Shown here in pieces: positions 1 through 8,093 of a stretch of 64,000 nucleotides of DNA. Origin of the DNA: JAEUIG01 sp046349775 (GTDB taxonomy: Bacteria; Planctomycetota; Planctomycetia; Planctomycetales; Planctomycetaceae); assembly GCA_046349775.1 (NCBI GenBank), contig JAXMBS010000002.1:124001-188000 (forward strand), read 5' to 3'. Below the pieces are notes generated by a model. It saw nothing but the letters and a program-made list of their open reading frames with translations, was not told the origin of the DNA and did not search any database. The translations under genes were made by a program, and so were the position numbers. Positions within the stretch are counted from its first letter, which is position 1; each line of letters opens with the position of its first letter.

Positions 1-84
1 TTCAGGCCAGGCAGTCGTTGGAGTACCGCCTTGAGACGGAACAGAGTCGATCGTTGTTCGGCCGCCTGAACGCGGAACTCCAAC

Positions 85-1575
85 CTACGTCTGATTCCAG
101 CCGAGGGCGCACTGGACGGCGCGCTGCCAGTCGGCGTAGCCGCGAGTGCGAGCCTGTGAGTCGCCGGCCGGTGCGAATTCGCGGTCAAGTGCCCAATTGG
201 CGACGATGTCCCGTTCATCGTTCCAGAACCCCATCGCCAGTCCTGCCAGGTAAGCCGCCCCGAGCGCCGTGGTCTCCTGTACGACCGGGCGGCGGACGGC
301 GACGTTAAGGACGTCTGACTGGAACTGCATCAACAGATTGTTGGCGCACGCCCCCCCGTCGACTTTCAGGGCCGCGAGCTGAATGCCGCTGTCCTGCTGC
401 ATGGCATCAAGGACGTCGCGGGTCTGATAGGCCATTGCTTCCAGGGCGGCCCGCGCGATGTGCGCCTTCGTCGTCCCTCGCGTCATCCCGACGATTGCTC
501 CGCGCGCATGCGGATCCCAGTACGGTGCGCCGAGTCCCACGAACGCCGGTACAAGGTACACGCCGTCCGTCGAGTCGACCTGCGCGGCCAGCGGCTCCAC
601 CTCGGCGGACGACGAGATCAGGCCCAGCCCGTCGCGCAGCCATTGCACAACAGCTCCCGCGATGAACACCGCTCCCTCCAGGCAATACGTCACTTTGCCC
701 CCCAGGCCCCAGCCGATCGTCGTGAGCAGGCCGTTCTGCGACGCCACCGGTGCGTGGCCCGTGTTCATCAGCAGGAAGCAACCGGTGCCGTACGTGTTTT
801 TCGCCTCACCGGGCGCGAAGCACGCCTGACCGAACGTCGCCGCCTGCTGATCTCCCGCATTCCCCGCGATCGGGATCTCTCCGCCCAGCAGCGACGGATC
901 GGTCTCGCCGTAGCGGTGGCTCGATGGCAGCACCTCCGGCAGCATCGCCCGCGGTACGCCCAGAATCTTGAGGAGTTCGTCGTCCCAGTCGAGAGTGCGA
1001 ATGTTGAACAGCAGCGTCCGGCTGGCGTTGCTGTAGTCGGTCGCATGGACTTTCCCGCCCGTCAGCCGCCAGATGAGAAACGAGTCGACCGTCCCGAACA
1101 GAACCTCCCCCCGTTCCGCGCGAGATCGCAGGCCCGGAATTTTGTCCAGCAGGTGCCGGATCTTGGTGCCTGAGAAATACGCGTCGACGACCAGCCCGGT
1201 CTTGTCACGAATCGTCTGCTCGTACCCCTCCTGCTTCAGGCGCTCGCAGATCGGCGCCGTGATCCGGCTTTGCCAGACGATCGCATTGGCCACCGGCTTG
1301 CCGGTCGCGCGGTCCCAGAGGATCGTCGTCTCCCGCTGGTTGGTGATCCCCAGCGCCGACACGTCTCCGGCCGTCGCTTTGGCGGCCGACAGCGCTCCTT
1401 TCGCTGTCGCCAGTTGCGATTGCCAGATCGCCTCGGGGTCGTGCTCGACGTGTCCCGGCGACGGATAGATCTGCGGAAACTCCTGTTGCGCCTGCCCGGC
1501 CGGCCGGCCGTTGTGACCGAACAGGATCGCGCGGCTGCTGGTGGTTCCCTGATCGAGCGCGAGGACGAACGACAT
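85..1575 (-). CDS. glpK: Glycerol kinase
   Basis: Glycerol kinase phosphorylates glycerol to sn-glycerol 3-phosphate with ATP in the cytoplasm. The 496-residue product has the full length of the family. It starts with the FGGY-kinase phosphate-binding motif LDQGTTSSRAILF and carries the substrate-loop region TNQRETTILWDR near residue 80. The C-terminal ATPase-fold signature GMTRGTTKAHIARAALEAMA lies near residue 365, followed by KVDGGACANNLLMQ. These motifs are diagnostic for glycerol kinase rather than for other FGGY sugar kinases. No glycerol facilitator or glpD is visible next to it, and the sequence ends shortly after its stop codon. The start is the only ATG ahead of the first motif, but no strong ribosome-binding site precedes it. 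Confidence 0.96.
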   Translation of the reverse strand: MSFVLALDQGTTSSRAILFGHNGRPAGQAQQEFPQIYPSPGHVEHDPEAIWQSQLATAKGALSAAKATAGDVSALGITNQRETTILWDRATGKPVANAIVWQSRITAPICERLKQEGYEQTIRDKTGLVVDAYFSGTKIRHLLDKIPGLRSRAERGEVLFGTVDSFLIWRLTGGKVHATDYSNASRTLLFNIRTLDWDDELLKILGVPRAMLPEVLPSSHRYGETDPSLLGGEIPIAGNAGDQQAATFGQACFAPGEAKNTYGTGCFLLMNTGHAPVASQNGLLTTIGWGLGGKVTYCLEGAVFIAGAVVQWLRDGLGLISSSAEVEPLAAQVDSTDGVYLVPAFVGLGAPYWDPHARGAIVGMTRGTTKAHIARAALEAMAYQTRDVLDAMQQDSGIQLAALKVDGGACANNLLMQFQSDVLNVAVRRPVVQETTALGAAYLAGLAMGFWNDERDIVANWALDREFAPAGDSQARTRGYADWQRAVQCALGWNQT

Positions 1576-2095
1576 AGGGGATCTTCGATCTTTTGATTTT
1601 CGATTTTGGATTGGTCATCCAACAGTCGCCGGCGGCCCATCCGGTCAATCAACCATCAACCCTTTCACAGAATCGTGGATCGCCGCGCCGGGTGTCAATC
1701 GGTGCGGGGAACGGAATGTATTGCCAGCCCGGACTTTGCAGCCCCGTTCGAGAATCGCGCCTCTTGACACCTGTCGGAGAACGCTGATACCGTCGCATCG
1801 CAGTTCTCCGCTCGTCCGTTTTGTAACGCCAGCACCGATTGGCCGGTCCGAACGACTCCTCAGGGGCCGTCCCATCAAGGTCGTGAATCCGGGGATTCAC
1901 GCGGAGTCGGCGTAGCGGCCGGTCGGCATTGAGGTTATGCTCTTGTGCGGTTCGGTCCGCGCCAGGGGAGTCGGCGATTCGGCGTGCTTTGCGTCCGCGG
2001 GCCGGGTAGTTCACGTCTGAATTGTTGGCGCACGGCTAGTGCGGCAGGAACCGCTCTCGACCCGTTGCGCCGGCCACACCTTGTCAAAGGGACTC
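1576..2095. other. Intergenic region with TTTCGATTTT words
   Basis: This spacer separates the divergent glpK gene and the next plus-strand gene. Positions 1579-1618 carry degenerate repeats of the type GATTTTCGATTTTGGATT, one of several word families seen in spacers across the window. The rest shows no convincing ORF, tRNA or terminator. The promoters of both flanking genes presumably lie here, but no clear -35/-10 pair was found. Confidence 0.5.
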
Positions 2096-3457
2096 GTGGT
2101 GGAACCGATCGTTCTTGTCTGCACTCGACACCACCGCGACTTCCGGGCCATCGTCGCGCTCGGTGCGTCGGCCTGTTTGTGGCTCACCGCCCCGGTCGTC
2201 CTCGCCCAGGCGCCGCCGACGGCCCCCGCAGCCGCAGCCCCCGCGGCAACGCCACCGGCCGCAGCACCGGCGGCGGACGCCTCGAAATACCCTCCCCCTT
2301 TGACCGATAAAGCAAAGGTCAAGGATTGGGAAACGAAGCAGAACGGGGAACTGCGGTTCAAGACGGCTCTCAAGCAGGAGCGCCTCGCCAACGCCGATCG
2401 GGAAGTCCTCACCAATGCTCTGAAGGTCTACCTGCATCGGATGACGATCCGCGAAAAGGAAGAGCAGGAAAAGATGCACACCACCGTGCAGCGCCTGCTG
2501 GATGCGCTGAAACTCGCATCCCCTGAAGCGCGGAACTTTGTGAACGAAGAGGTCGTGCGGCTCGCCCCGGAACTCCTCAGACAGCCGCCGGGCGTGCGAC
2601 TGAACGTCCTGATCCTGGCCGCCAACCTCAGCAGCGACCCGTCCACCGATCCGCCGCGTCCGTTCAACGGCGCGACGCCGCTGTTCCTCAGCGTCGTGGA
2701 CGATCCTGAGCAACTCCCCGAATCGAAGATCTGGGCCGTCAAAGGGCTCGCCCGCATCGCCCGCGAAACGGACGTTTCGGCCTTGCAGCGGGACAGCATC
2801 GCGACGCACCTCGCCGACGCGCTGAATGCCACTGACGCGCAGTCGCAGGCGAACTGGTGGTACCGGCTGCGGATCATCGATTCACTCGGGGATGTCGGCC
2901 AGCTCTACAACCTCCAGCGGCAGCCGGTGATCATTGATTCCCTGATGTCGGTCGGCTCCAATCGTAAGGAGCACCCGATGGTGCGGGCGACGGCCCTGCG
3001 GGCGGTCACGCAATTGCCGTGGCTCCCCGGCGACGCCGTGAATGTGCCGCTCGTGACGTACGAAATCTGCAGTTTCGTCCGCGAGGCAGCCCAGGTCCGA
3101 AACGTCCCCGCCAACATCAATGCCCCGCACTGGAAGTACTGCTTCCTCTGCAGTTACCTCGCCTTCAACCCGCAGACCGCCGCACAAAAGCAGAAGAACT
3201 GGGGCCTGCTGCAGAAAGTCACTCAGCCCGGCTACACGCAGTACGCGCCGAGTGTCCAGGCCGCATATCAAGCGATTCTGCCGGTCGTGAACGCCGTCAT
3301 CGGCAGCAAGAACCCGCGCGCCATCAACGCCGACGAAATCAAGTCGCTCGACGAATGGCTGCAGAATAACCGGCCGCAGGACCGCAAGCCGACTCCGTCC
3401 AGCAAGCAGGTGGAGCAGTCGGAAGGCAATGGTCCGCCGGTTGTGAAGAATCGGTAG
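2096..3457 (+). CDS. Secreted hypothetical protein, Ala/Pro-rich N-terminus
   Basis: The gene is not recognised. The chosen GTG start at 2096 is preceded by AAAGGGA at 2086-2092, and it gives a 453-residue protein. A hydrophobic signal segment (IVALGASACLWLTAPVVLAQ) follows a short basic stretch, so export is likely. After the probable cleavage site comes a low-complexity Ala/Pro linker, then a charged helical region (about residues 60-130). The remainder looks like a helical, HEAT-like repeat domain with regularly spaced hydrophobic helices. The C-terminus is polar. It lies 95 bases ahead of a STAS-domain gene on the same strand. A scaffold or structural role in the periplasm is possible but is only inference. 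Confidence 0.75.
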   Translation: MVEPIVLVCTRHHRDFRAIVALGASACLWLTAPVVLAQAPPTAPAAAAPAATPPAAAPAADASKYPPPLTDKAKVKDWETKQNGELRFKTALKQERLANADREVLTNALKVYLHRMTIREKEEQEKMHTTVQRLLDALKLASPEARNFVNEEVVRLAPELLRQPPGVRLNVLILAANLSSDPSTDPPRPFNGATPLFLSVVDDPEQLPESKIWAVKGLARIARETDVSALQRDSIATHLADALNATDAQSQANWWYRLRIIDSLGDVGQLYNLQRQPVIIDSLMSVGSNRKEHPMVRATALRAVTQLPWLPGDAVNVPLVTYEICSFVREAAQVRNVPANINAPHWKYCFLCSYLAFNPQTAAQKQKNWGLLQKVTQPGYTQYAPSVQAAYQAILPVVNAVIGSKNPRAINADEIKSLDEWLQNNRPQDRKPTPSSKQVEQSEGNGPPVVKNR

Positions 3458-3552
3458 CGGTCGCACGGCCGCCGCCAGGTCAGCGGGCCTTCGTCATGTT
3501 TGATCCCGATCCCGCAGCGAATCGCGGCCCGGCCGCGACGGCATAGCCCGCT

Positions 3553-3927
3553 ATGACCACTCCCCAGAAAGACGCGGACGACTTCGAACTGGAATACCAC
3601 GGCGATGCAGTCGTTGTCATTCCGGCCGGCAACGTCGAGGGCATGTCCTGGGATGTCGTGGAGCAGGCCGCCGATCTGGTGCTGGCGCCGCTCGCCCGGC
3701 AGCGCGTCCCGCTGGTCGTCTTCGACCTGAGCCAGGTGTCGTACTTCGGTTCCGTCTTCCTGGCGCTGCTGCTCAGGTGCCACAAGCTGGTGCGGCAGAA
3801 AGGGGGCGAACTGGTGCTCTGCGGCGCCAGCCAGCTCGCCCGCGAACTGTTGCAGATCACCAACCTGGATACGCTCTGGGCGATCTATGAGACGCGCGAC
3901 GAAGCGCTGGAAGCCGTCGGCGCCTGA
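3553..3927 (+). CDS. STAS-domain protein (anti-sigma factor antagonist-like)
   Basis: This 124-residue protein is essentially one STAS domain. That is the fold of SpoIIAA/RsbV anti-sigma factor antagonists, which are switched by phosphorylation of a serine by a cognate kinase. The order of strands and helices fits: VVVIPAGNVEG, then LVVFDLSQVSYFGSVFLALLL, then GELVLCGASQLARELLQ. In VSYFGSVFLALL the serine appears to occupy the position of the phosphorylated serine in the classical DSSGL motif, although the preceding Asp is replaced by Gly. No partner kinase or sigma factor is adjacent. It may belong to a partner-switching or scaffold system encoded elsewhere. Confidence 0.85.
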   Translation: MTTPQKDADDFELEYHGDAVVVIPAGNVEGMSWDVVEQAADLVLAPLARQRVPLVVFDLSQVSYFGSVFLALLLRCHKLVRQKGGELVLCGASQLARELLQITNLDTLWAIYETRDEALEAVGA

Positions 3928-4007
3928 CTGCCGGCCGTCCGCCGTCTGCAGCGCCCCCGCGAGCAGTCGCCCGTCATTCTCCCCTGCGCACGAGTCGGAA
4001 CTTTCTC

Positions 4008-5051
4008 ATGGCACGGAAGCAACGTCGCGCTCTGCCGGACGTTTCTGAATCGAACGTCCTGCCGACCGAGCACGAACCGGAGGCGCATCGCACCTTCGAG
4101 CTGATCGACGAAATTCGCGAAACCGCCGACAAGCTCGAACGCGACCACGCCACGCGGGGGGACGTGAAGATCCTCGCCCGCTCGCTGAAGGAGCTGCGCT
4201 ACGCGTTCAAGCTTTTCAAGCCCTACCGCCGACAGCGGAAGATCACCGTGTTCGGCTCCGCCCGCACCACGCCGGAGCAGACGTCCTACCGCGAAGCCGT
4301 CGAATTCGGACGCCGGATGGCCGAAGCGGGCTGGTTCGTCGTGACCGGCGCAGGGGGCGGCATCATGGAGGCCGCCCATGTCGGCGCCGGCCGCGATTGG
4401 GCCATCGGCCTCAACATCATGCTCCCGTTCGAACAGTCCGCCAATCCGGTCATGGCCGGCAACAAGAACCTCATCAACCTCCGCTACTTTTTCACCCGCA
4501 AGCTGCTGTTCGTCAAGGAAGTCCACGCGATTGCCCTGTTCCCGGGCGGGTTCGGCACTCAGGACGAATGCTTCGAGACGCTGACGCTCGTACAGACCGG
4601 CAAGCGCGACCTGATGCCGATCGTCTGCGTCGACAGCCCCGGCGGCTCCTACTGGCGCGACTGGCTGGACTATATCCGCAAGCACTTGCTCACGACCGGC
4701 CTGATTTCCCCCGCCGACCTGTCGCTGATCAAGGTCACCGACGATCTCGACGAAGCGTTCGACGAGATCATGGGCTTTTACAGCGTGTACAACAGCATGC
4801 GGTACGTACACGACAAGCTGTACCTGCGTCTGCACAAGCGACCGACGGAGGAATTCATTGCACAGCTGAACCAGGACTTCGCCGATATCGTCGAGCGCGG
4901 CCGCATCGAACTGACCCAGGCCCATCCGTTCGAGGCCGACGACGATCACCTCCAGGATCTGCCGCGGCTCGCATTCCGGTTCAATCGCCGCGACTTCGGC
5001 CGGCTGCGGCAACTGGTCGACACCATCAACGATGTGATGGCGGATGGCTGA
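4008..5051 (+). CDS. LOG-family (TIGR00730-type) Rossmann-fold protein
   Basis: The 347-residue protein belongs to the LOG family, formerly called lysine decarboxylase-like; characterised members cleave nucleoside 5'-monophosphates to base and ribose 5-phosphate. The diagnostic phosphate-binding motif PGGFGTQDE is present near residue 180. Upstream of it are the Rossmann strand KITVFGSART (about residue 76) and the GAGGGIMEAAHVGA loop. About 70 extra residues precede the core and contain a charged helix (ETADKLERDHATRGD). The C-terminus is also extended beyond short LOG proteins, as in the longer bacterial subgroup. It is followed closely by the RNase III gene on the same strand. The exact substrate cannot be read from the sequence. 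Confidence 0.88.
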   Translation: MARKQRRALPDVSESNVLPTEHEPEAHRTFELIDEIRETADKLERDHATRGDVKILARSLKELRYAFKLFKPYRRQRKITVFGSARTTPEQTSYREAVEFGRRMAEAGWFVVTGAGGGIMEAAHVGAGRDWAIGLNIMLPFEQSANPVMAGNKNLINLRYFFTRKLLFVKEVHAIALFPGGFGTQDECFETLTLVQTGKRDLMPIVCVDSPGGSYWRDWLDYIRKHLLTTGLISPADLSLIKVTDDLDEAFDEIMGFYSVYNSMRYVHDKLYLRLHKRPTEEFIAQLNQDFADIVERGRIELTQAHPFEADDDHLQDLPRLAFRFNRRDFGRLRQLVDTINDVMADG

Positions 5052-5177
5052 TGGTCGATGGCGGAGGGCGGATGTTCGATAGTCGATGGACGATCGTCGA
5101 AGGACGCAAGACAATGGACGGCGATTCAGTCGCCCGTCGACCCTCCGCTAATGTCCATCGACCATCCGCCATTGACC
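5042..5177. repeat. Spacer of ATGGTCGATGG-type words with complementary arms
   Basis: Between the LOG gene and rnc, words such as GATGGTCGATGGCGGAGGG and ATAGTCGATGGACGATCGTCGA repeat in degenerate form (5042-5105). Near 5155-5180 the complement appears as CCATCGACCATCCGCCATTGACCAT. The two arms could pair in RNA or single-stranded DNA. An upstream ORF extension of rnc runs through this region but looks like noise, which supports the later rnc start. Confidence 0.6.
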
Positions 5178-5912
5178 ATGTCCGTGCCGCCGACGACCCC
5201 CGCCGCGCTCACCGATCAACTCCTCGATGAGTGCGAACAGGCGCTGGCCTACCGGTTTCGCAATCGCGACCTCCTGCGCTGCGCGCTCACACACGCGTCC
5301 GCCGCCCGCACGCGGCTGGAATCGAACGAGCGGCTGGAGTTCCTGGGAGACGCACTACTCGGCGCCGTCGTGTGCGAGACGCTGTTCACGATGTTCCCCG
5401 ACAGCCCAGAAGGGGAGCTCACGCAGGTGAAGTCGGCGGTCGTCAGCCGCGCCACCTGCGCGCGTGTCACGCGGAAGCTCGACCTCAACCGGTTTCTTGT
5501 CGCCGGCAAGGGCGTCGCGCTGCAGCGGGGGATGCCCGGTTCGATCCTCGCGGCCCAGTTCGAAGCAGTCGTCGCCGCCATCTACCTCGACGGCGGCTTC
5601 GAAGTGGTCCGCGAGTTCGTGACCCGCGAACTGGGGGCCGAAATCCAGCACGCCGTCGATACCGCGCACGGAGTCAATTACAAGAGCGTCCTGCAGCAGC
5701 AGGCCCAAAGCGCCAGCGGCGACACCCCCGTGTACGTCGTCCTCGACGAGCAGGGGCCGGACCACTCGAAATGTTTCAAGGTCGCGGCGATCGTCGGCGG
5801 CCGGCAGTTTGGACCCGCCTGGGGCCCGAGCAAGAAGGAAGCCGAACAGCGCGCCGCCCAGAACGCCCTCGCTCAACTCGCCGATCAGCCCTGTCCGCAC
5901 GTGACCGAATGA
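5178..5912 (+). CDS. rnc: Ribonuclease III
   Basis: RNase III cleaves double-stranded RNA in rRNA maturation and mRNA turnover. The start at 5178 gives 244 residues, close to the family norm. The longer reading frame from 5058 would add a repeat-derived leader and was rejected. The catalytic signature ERLEFLGDALLG and the second acidic site region (FEAVVAAIYLDGG) are present in the N-terminal RIIID domain. The C-terminal double-stranded RNA-binding domain runs from NYKSVLQQQAQ to AEQRAAQNALAQLA. It lies directly downstream of the LOG-family gene and may share its transcript. Confidence 0.95.
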   Translation: MSVPPTTPAALTDQLLDECEQALAYRFRNRDLLRCALTHASAARTRLESNERLEFLGDALLGAVVCETLFTMFPDSPEGELTQVKSAVVSRATCARVTRKLDLNRFLVAGKGVALQRGMPGSILAAQFEAVVAAIYLDGGFEVVREFVTRELGAEIQHAVDTAHGVNYKSVLQQQAQSASGDTPVYVVLDEQGPDHSKCFKVAAIVGGRQFGPAWGPSKKEAEQRAAQNALAQLADQPCPHVTE

Positions 5913-6121
5913 GCAGCGGTCAGCCGTCAGATCTCAACAGCGAGCATCCAGCGCGCTGCCTTCGGCGACCATTCGTGAGATTTGAAATTTGAGATTTCAG
6001 ATCTCAGATTCAAGCCGTCCGCGACATTGATCGGCCCTGAAACCTCTGCGCCCGCGCCCGCAAAGCGATTTGCCTTCTCTGACTTCTGATCGCTGATAGC
6101 TGACGGCCGACACCTGACCGC
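5913..6121. repeat. Intergenic word repeats after rnc
   Basis: Two families of degenerate words occupy this spacer. Positions 5975-6012 read like GAGATTTGAAATTTGAGATTTCAG, and 6078-6115 read like TGATCGCTGATAGCTGACGGCCGACACCTGAC. No ORF with coding character is seen. The same second word family recurs near 23763, 46757 and 61420. Confidence 0.6.
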
Positions 6122-6163
6122 CCAAAAAAAAGAAGCGGCCGCATCTGCGACCGCTTCTACTCA
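6122..6163 (-). terminator. Rho-independent terminator of the 20-residue peptide gene
   Basis: On the minus strand a stem GAAGCGGTCGC and GCGGCCGCTTC around the loop AGAT (one G-U pair) is followed directly by a run of eight T. This is a textbook intrinsic terminator placed about 60 bases after the stop codon of the small Lys-rich gene. It is the main reason to believe that gene is a discrete transcript. Confidence 0.9.
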
Positions 6164-6169
6164 CTTGTC

Positions 6170-6208
6170 GCCTGCGAAGGCGACGGCGAACCGTCGCCTG
6201 TGAAGGCG
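6170..6208. repeat. Tandem TCGCCTG(C/T)GAAGGCGA hairpins
   Basis: Two near-identical short inverted repeats, TCGCCTGCGAAGGCGA and TCGCCTGTGAAGGCGA, sit side by side between the small peptide gene and its terminator, separated by CGGCGAACCG. They would form stem-loops in the 3' part of the transcript. Confidence 0.6.
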
Positions 6209-6221
6209 AAGCGTGGGGCCG

Positions 6222-6284
6222 TTACTTCTTCTTCGCGGCCTTCTTCTTCGTACCCTTCTTCTTCGCTGCTTTCTTCTTAGCCAT
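6222..6284 (-). CDS. 20-residue Lys/Ala-rich peptide (histone H1 tail-like)
   Basis: A 63-base ORF encodes MAKKKAAKKKGTKKKAAKKK, made almost only of Lys and Ala with one Gly-Thr in the centre. The start is preceded by AAGGAGAA, an excellent Shine-Dalgarno at normal spacing, and the gene is followed by a strong intrinsic terminator. Short AAKKK repeats resemble the C-terminal tails of histone H1-like bacterial proteins such as HctB and BpH1, which bind DNA non-specifically. A role as a free DNA- or RNA-binding basic peptide is inferred, not shown. It is monocistronic, between the spacer after rnc and the isomerase-like gene. It is too short for most gene finders. Confidence 0.75.
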   Translation of the reverse strand: MAKKKAAKKKGTKKKAAKKK

Positions 6285-6621
6285 CGTCGTTCTCCTTACA
6301 GAGACTCGTGGTTTGCGCCGTGGCTACCGGGCTCAAAGCGGCGTTCACCACTACCTCGATTCCCTTCCGACTCGCCAACCGTGACGAGCCGTGTGTTGAC
6401 ATCTGCGAGCGACCTTCGAGTGACGAGTGCGTCTTGACACATCCACCACACACGTCGCTCATCAATGCACAACACTCAATTGCGGAATATCGTAGGGAAT
6501 CGATGCAGACATGCAAGTGCATTTCGCCTTGTTCGCGATTTTTCGCGCGACTCGCGCGCCGACCTGGCATCGAGCCTCCGCACCCCTCGGCGCGTCTCTG
6601 TGCGGCCCGGCGCGCCGCGCA
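6285..6621. other. Intergenic region upstream of the Lys-rich peptide
   Basis: About 340 bases separate the isomerase-like gene stop from the small peptide start, both read on the minus strand. The part nearest the isomerase is dominated by CGCG words. The promoter of the peptide gene should lie here, but no convincing consensus pair was recognised. Confidence 0.4.
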
Positions 6622-7446
6622 TCACCGCGCGAGATCGCGCAGCGTTTGCTCGAGACACTCGATGCTCTCGCGCGCGATGCGCTCGGCGCCCGGCGCATAG
6701 TCGAACACTTCGACCGACACCCAGCCCGCGTACTGCGTCTCCTGCAGCGCGCGCAGAATCGGATGAAAGTCCGTCTCGCCCATGCCCGGACCCAGCAGAT
6801 TGCTGTCGTTGACGTGAAAGTGCCGCGTCAGCTGACGAAAGCGATGCACCAGCGCCGGAATCGGTTCTTCTTCCGACAGCATCGCCTTGACGTCCTGATG
6901 CAGCATGAAGTGCGGATGACCGACCCGCTCGATCAACTCCGCAGCGTCCGCGCACGTGTTGATGAAGTTGGTCTCCTTCGGCGTCAGCGGCTCCATGCAG
7001 ATCGTGACGCCTCGCTCCGCGATCCTCGGCAGCGCGTCGCGGAACACCTCCGCCGCCAGCTCGAGGCCCTGCGCCCGCGACATCCCCTCCGCCAGGTTCC
7101 GCTGCAGCGGCGAGCCGAACACCATGATCGCGCCGCCAAGATCGGCGCACAGGTCGCCGAGCGCTCTCAGGTACGCGCTGGTCGCCCGGCGGATCGCGGC
7201 ATCGGGCGAAGTCACGTGGAAGCCCTGTGTCTTTGCCAGCAACCAGTGCAGGCCGATGATCTCCAGTCCATGTCGCTCGGCGATCGTCCGGTACTGCGCC
7301 CGGTCGGCGGGAGTCAGCCGGCTGGGCGGACCCGACAGCGCGAACGGCGCGACCTCGACGCCCGTATAACCGGTCTCGGCAATGAATCGGCACTGGCGGT
7401 CCCAGTCCCAGCCTTCAAACAGCTCCTGGCAGATGGCGAATTTCAT
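6622..7446 (-). CDS. Sugar-phosphate isomerase/epimerase (xylose isomerase-like TIM barrel)
   Basis: The 274-residue protein has the size and pattern of the AP-endonuclease-2/xylose-isomerase-like superfamily, which includes hydroxypyruvate isomerase and sugar epimerases acting with a divalent metal. Segments typical of the barrel are KFAICQELFEGWDWDRQCRFIAETGYTGVE at the start (only partly conserved), GLEIIGLHWLL, ICMEPLTPKETNF (metal-binding Glu), FHVNDSNLLGPGMGETDF (His/Asp pair) and WVSVEVFDYAPG (last Glu). Planctomycetes carry many paralogues, so the substrate is not predictable. It is transcribed away from the Cys-rich protein gene. The ATG follows TGAGAGACCCCC, a weak ribosome-binding site. 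Confidence 0.85.
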   Translation of the reverse strand: MKFAICQELFEGWDWDRQCRFIAETGYTGVEVAPFALSGPPSRLTPADRAQYRTIAERHGLEIIGLHWLLAKTQGFHVTSPDAAIRRATSAYLRALGDLCADLGGAIMVFGSPLQRNLAEGMSRAQGLELAAEVFRDALPRIAERGVTICMEPLTPKETNFINTCADAAELIERVGHPHFMLHQDVKAMLSEEEPIPALVHRFRQLTRHFHVNDSNLLGPGMGETDFHPILRALQETQYAGWVSVEVFDYAPGAERIARESIECLEQTLRDLAR

Positions 7447-8093
7447 GGGGGTCTCTCAAGGGCCAGACAAGCATCGGGCAGTCTCCCGCACGGGCGCACG
7501 CGCCCGGTTGCTGCCGACATTGCTCAGGTTCTGCGGATTCTCACGATTCTTTCGACGACGGTCGATCGTCAGACCTCGTCAGTTTGCCATTTTGACCGGC
7601 AGATGCTGCCGGGAATTGGCCGCGAAGTCCCGATGTGGCCCACGACAGGCCGCGCTGGTCGGGACTGACCTTGACAGCTTGACGAACGGCGCGCGCGAAC
7701 GTCCAAAACTTGAAGGAAAATCTGAAAAAACCAGAAAACACCTCAAATTCCCTCAGGCGCCTGCTGCGTGTCGGTCGATGACCTTTACGACTGTACCAAT
7801 CATTCCATTTCTTCGGGAGTTGGTCGGTTCCGGTTGCAACACTCAGCGCGATTGCAATGAAGTGCCATATGGACATGGACGATCCTGTTTTGCGTAACAC
7901 GCGTATGCCGCGCATCTCACGGGAGTTGCGACCTGTTCCACGGATAGGAACACGCAACCGGTTTGCCGTTGAGAAGCTGCGGTAACGAGTGAGCTTGGTT
8001 GAAGCAGGCAGACTTTTCCGGCCGACCAACAGATCAACGGGTCATCGCGACACCGGACCGTTGCCGTGAAGTTGATCTGAGAGGACCGAAGCC
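7447..8093. promoter_or_regulatory. Long divergent upstream region with AT-rich core
   Basis: This 647-base spacer lies between two divergent genes. Positions 7705-7815 are clearly poorer in G and C than the surroundings, with several A and T runs (for example GGAAAATCTGAAAAAACCAG). This fits a promoter or leader for the highly expressed type of gene that follows, but no confident -35/-10 pair can be named. No RNA gene was recognised. Confidence 0.35.

Noticed and set aside
5058..5177. Upstream extension of the rnc frame
   Set aside because: It is formed by repeat words and adds 40 residues not seen in RNase III; the ATG at 5178 fits the family start.
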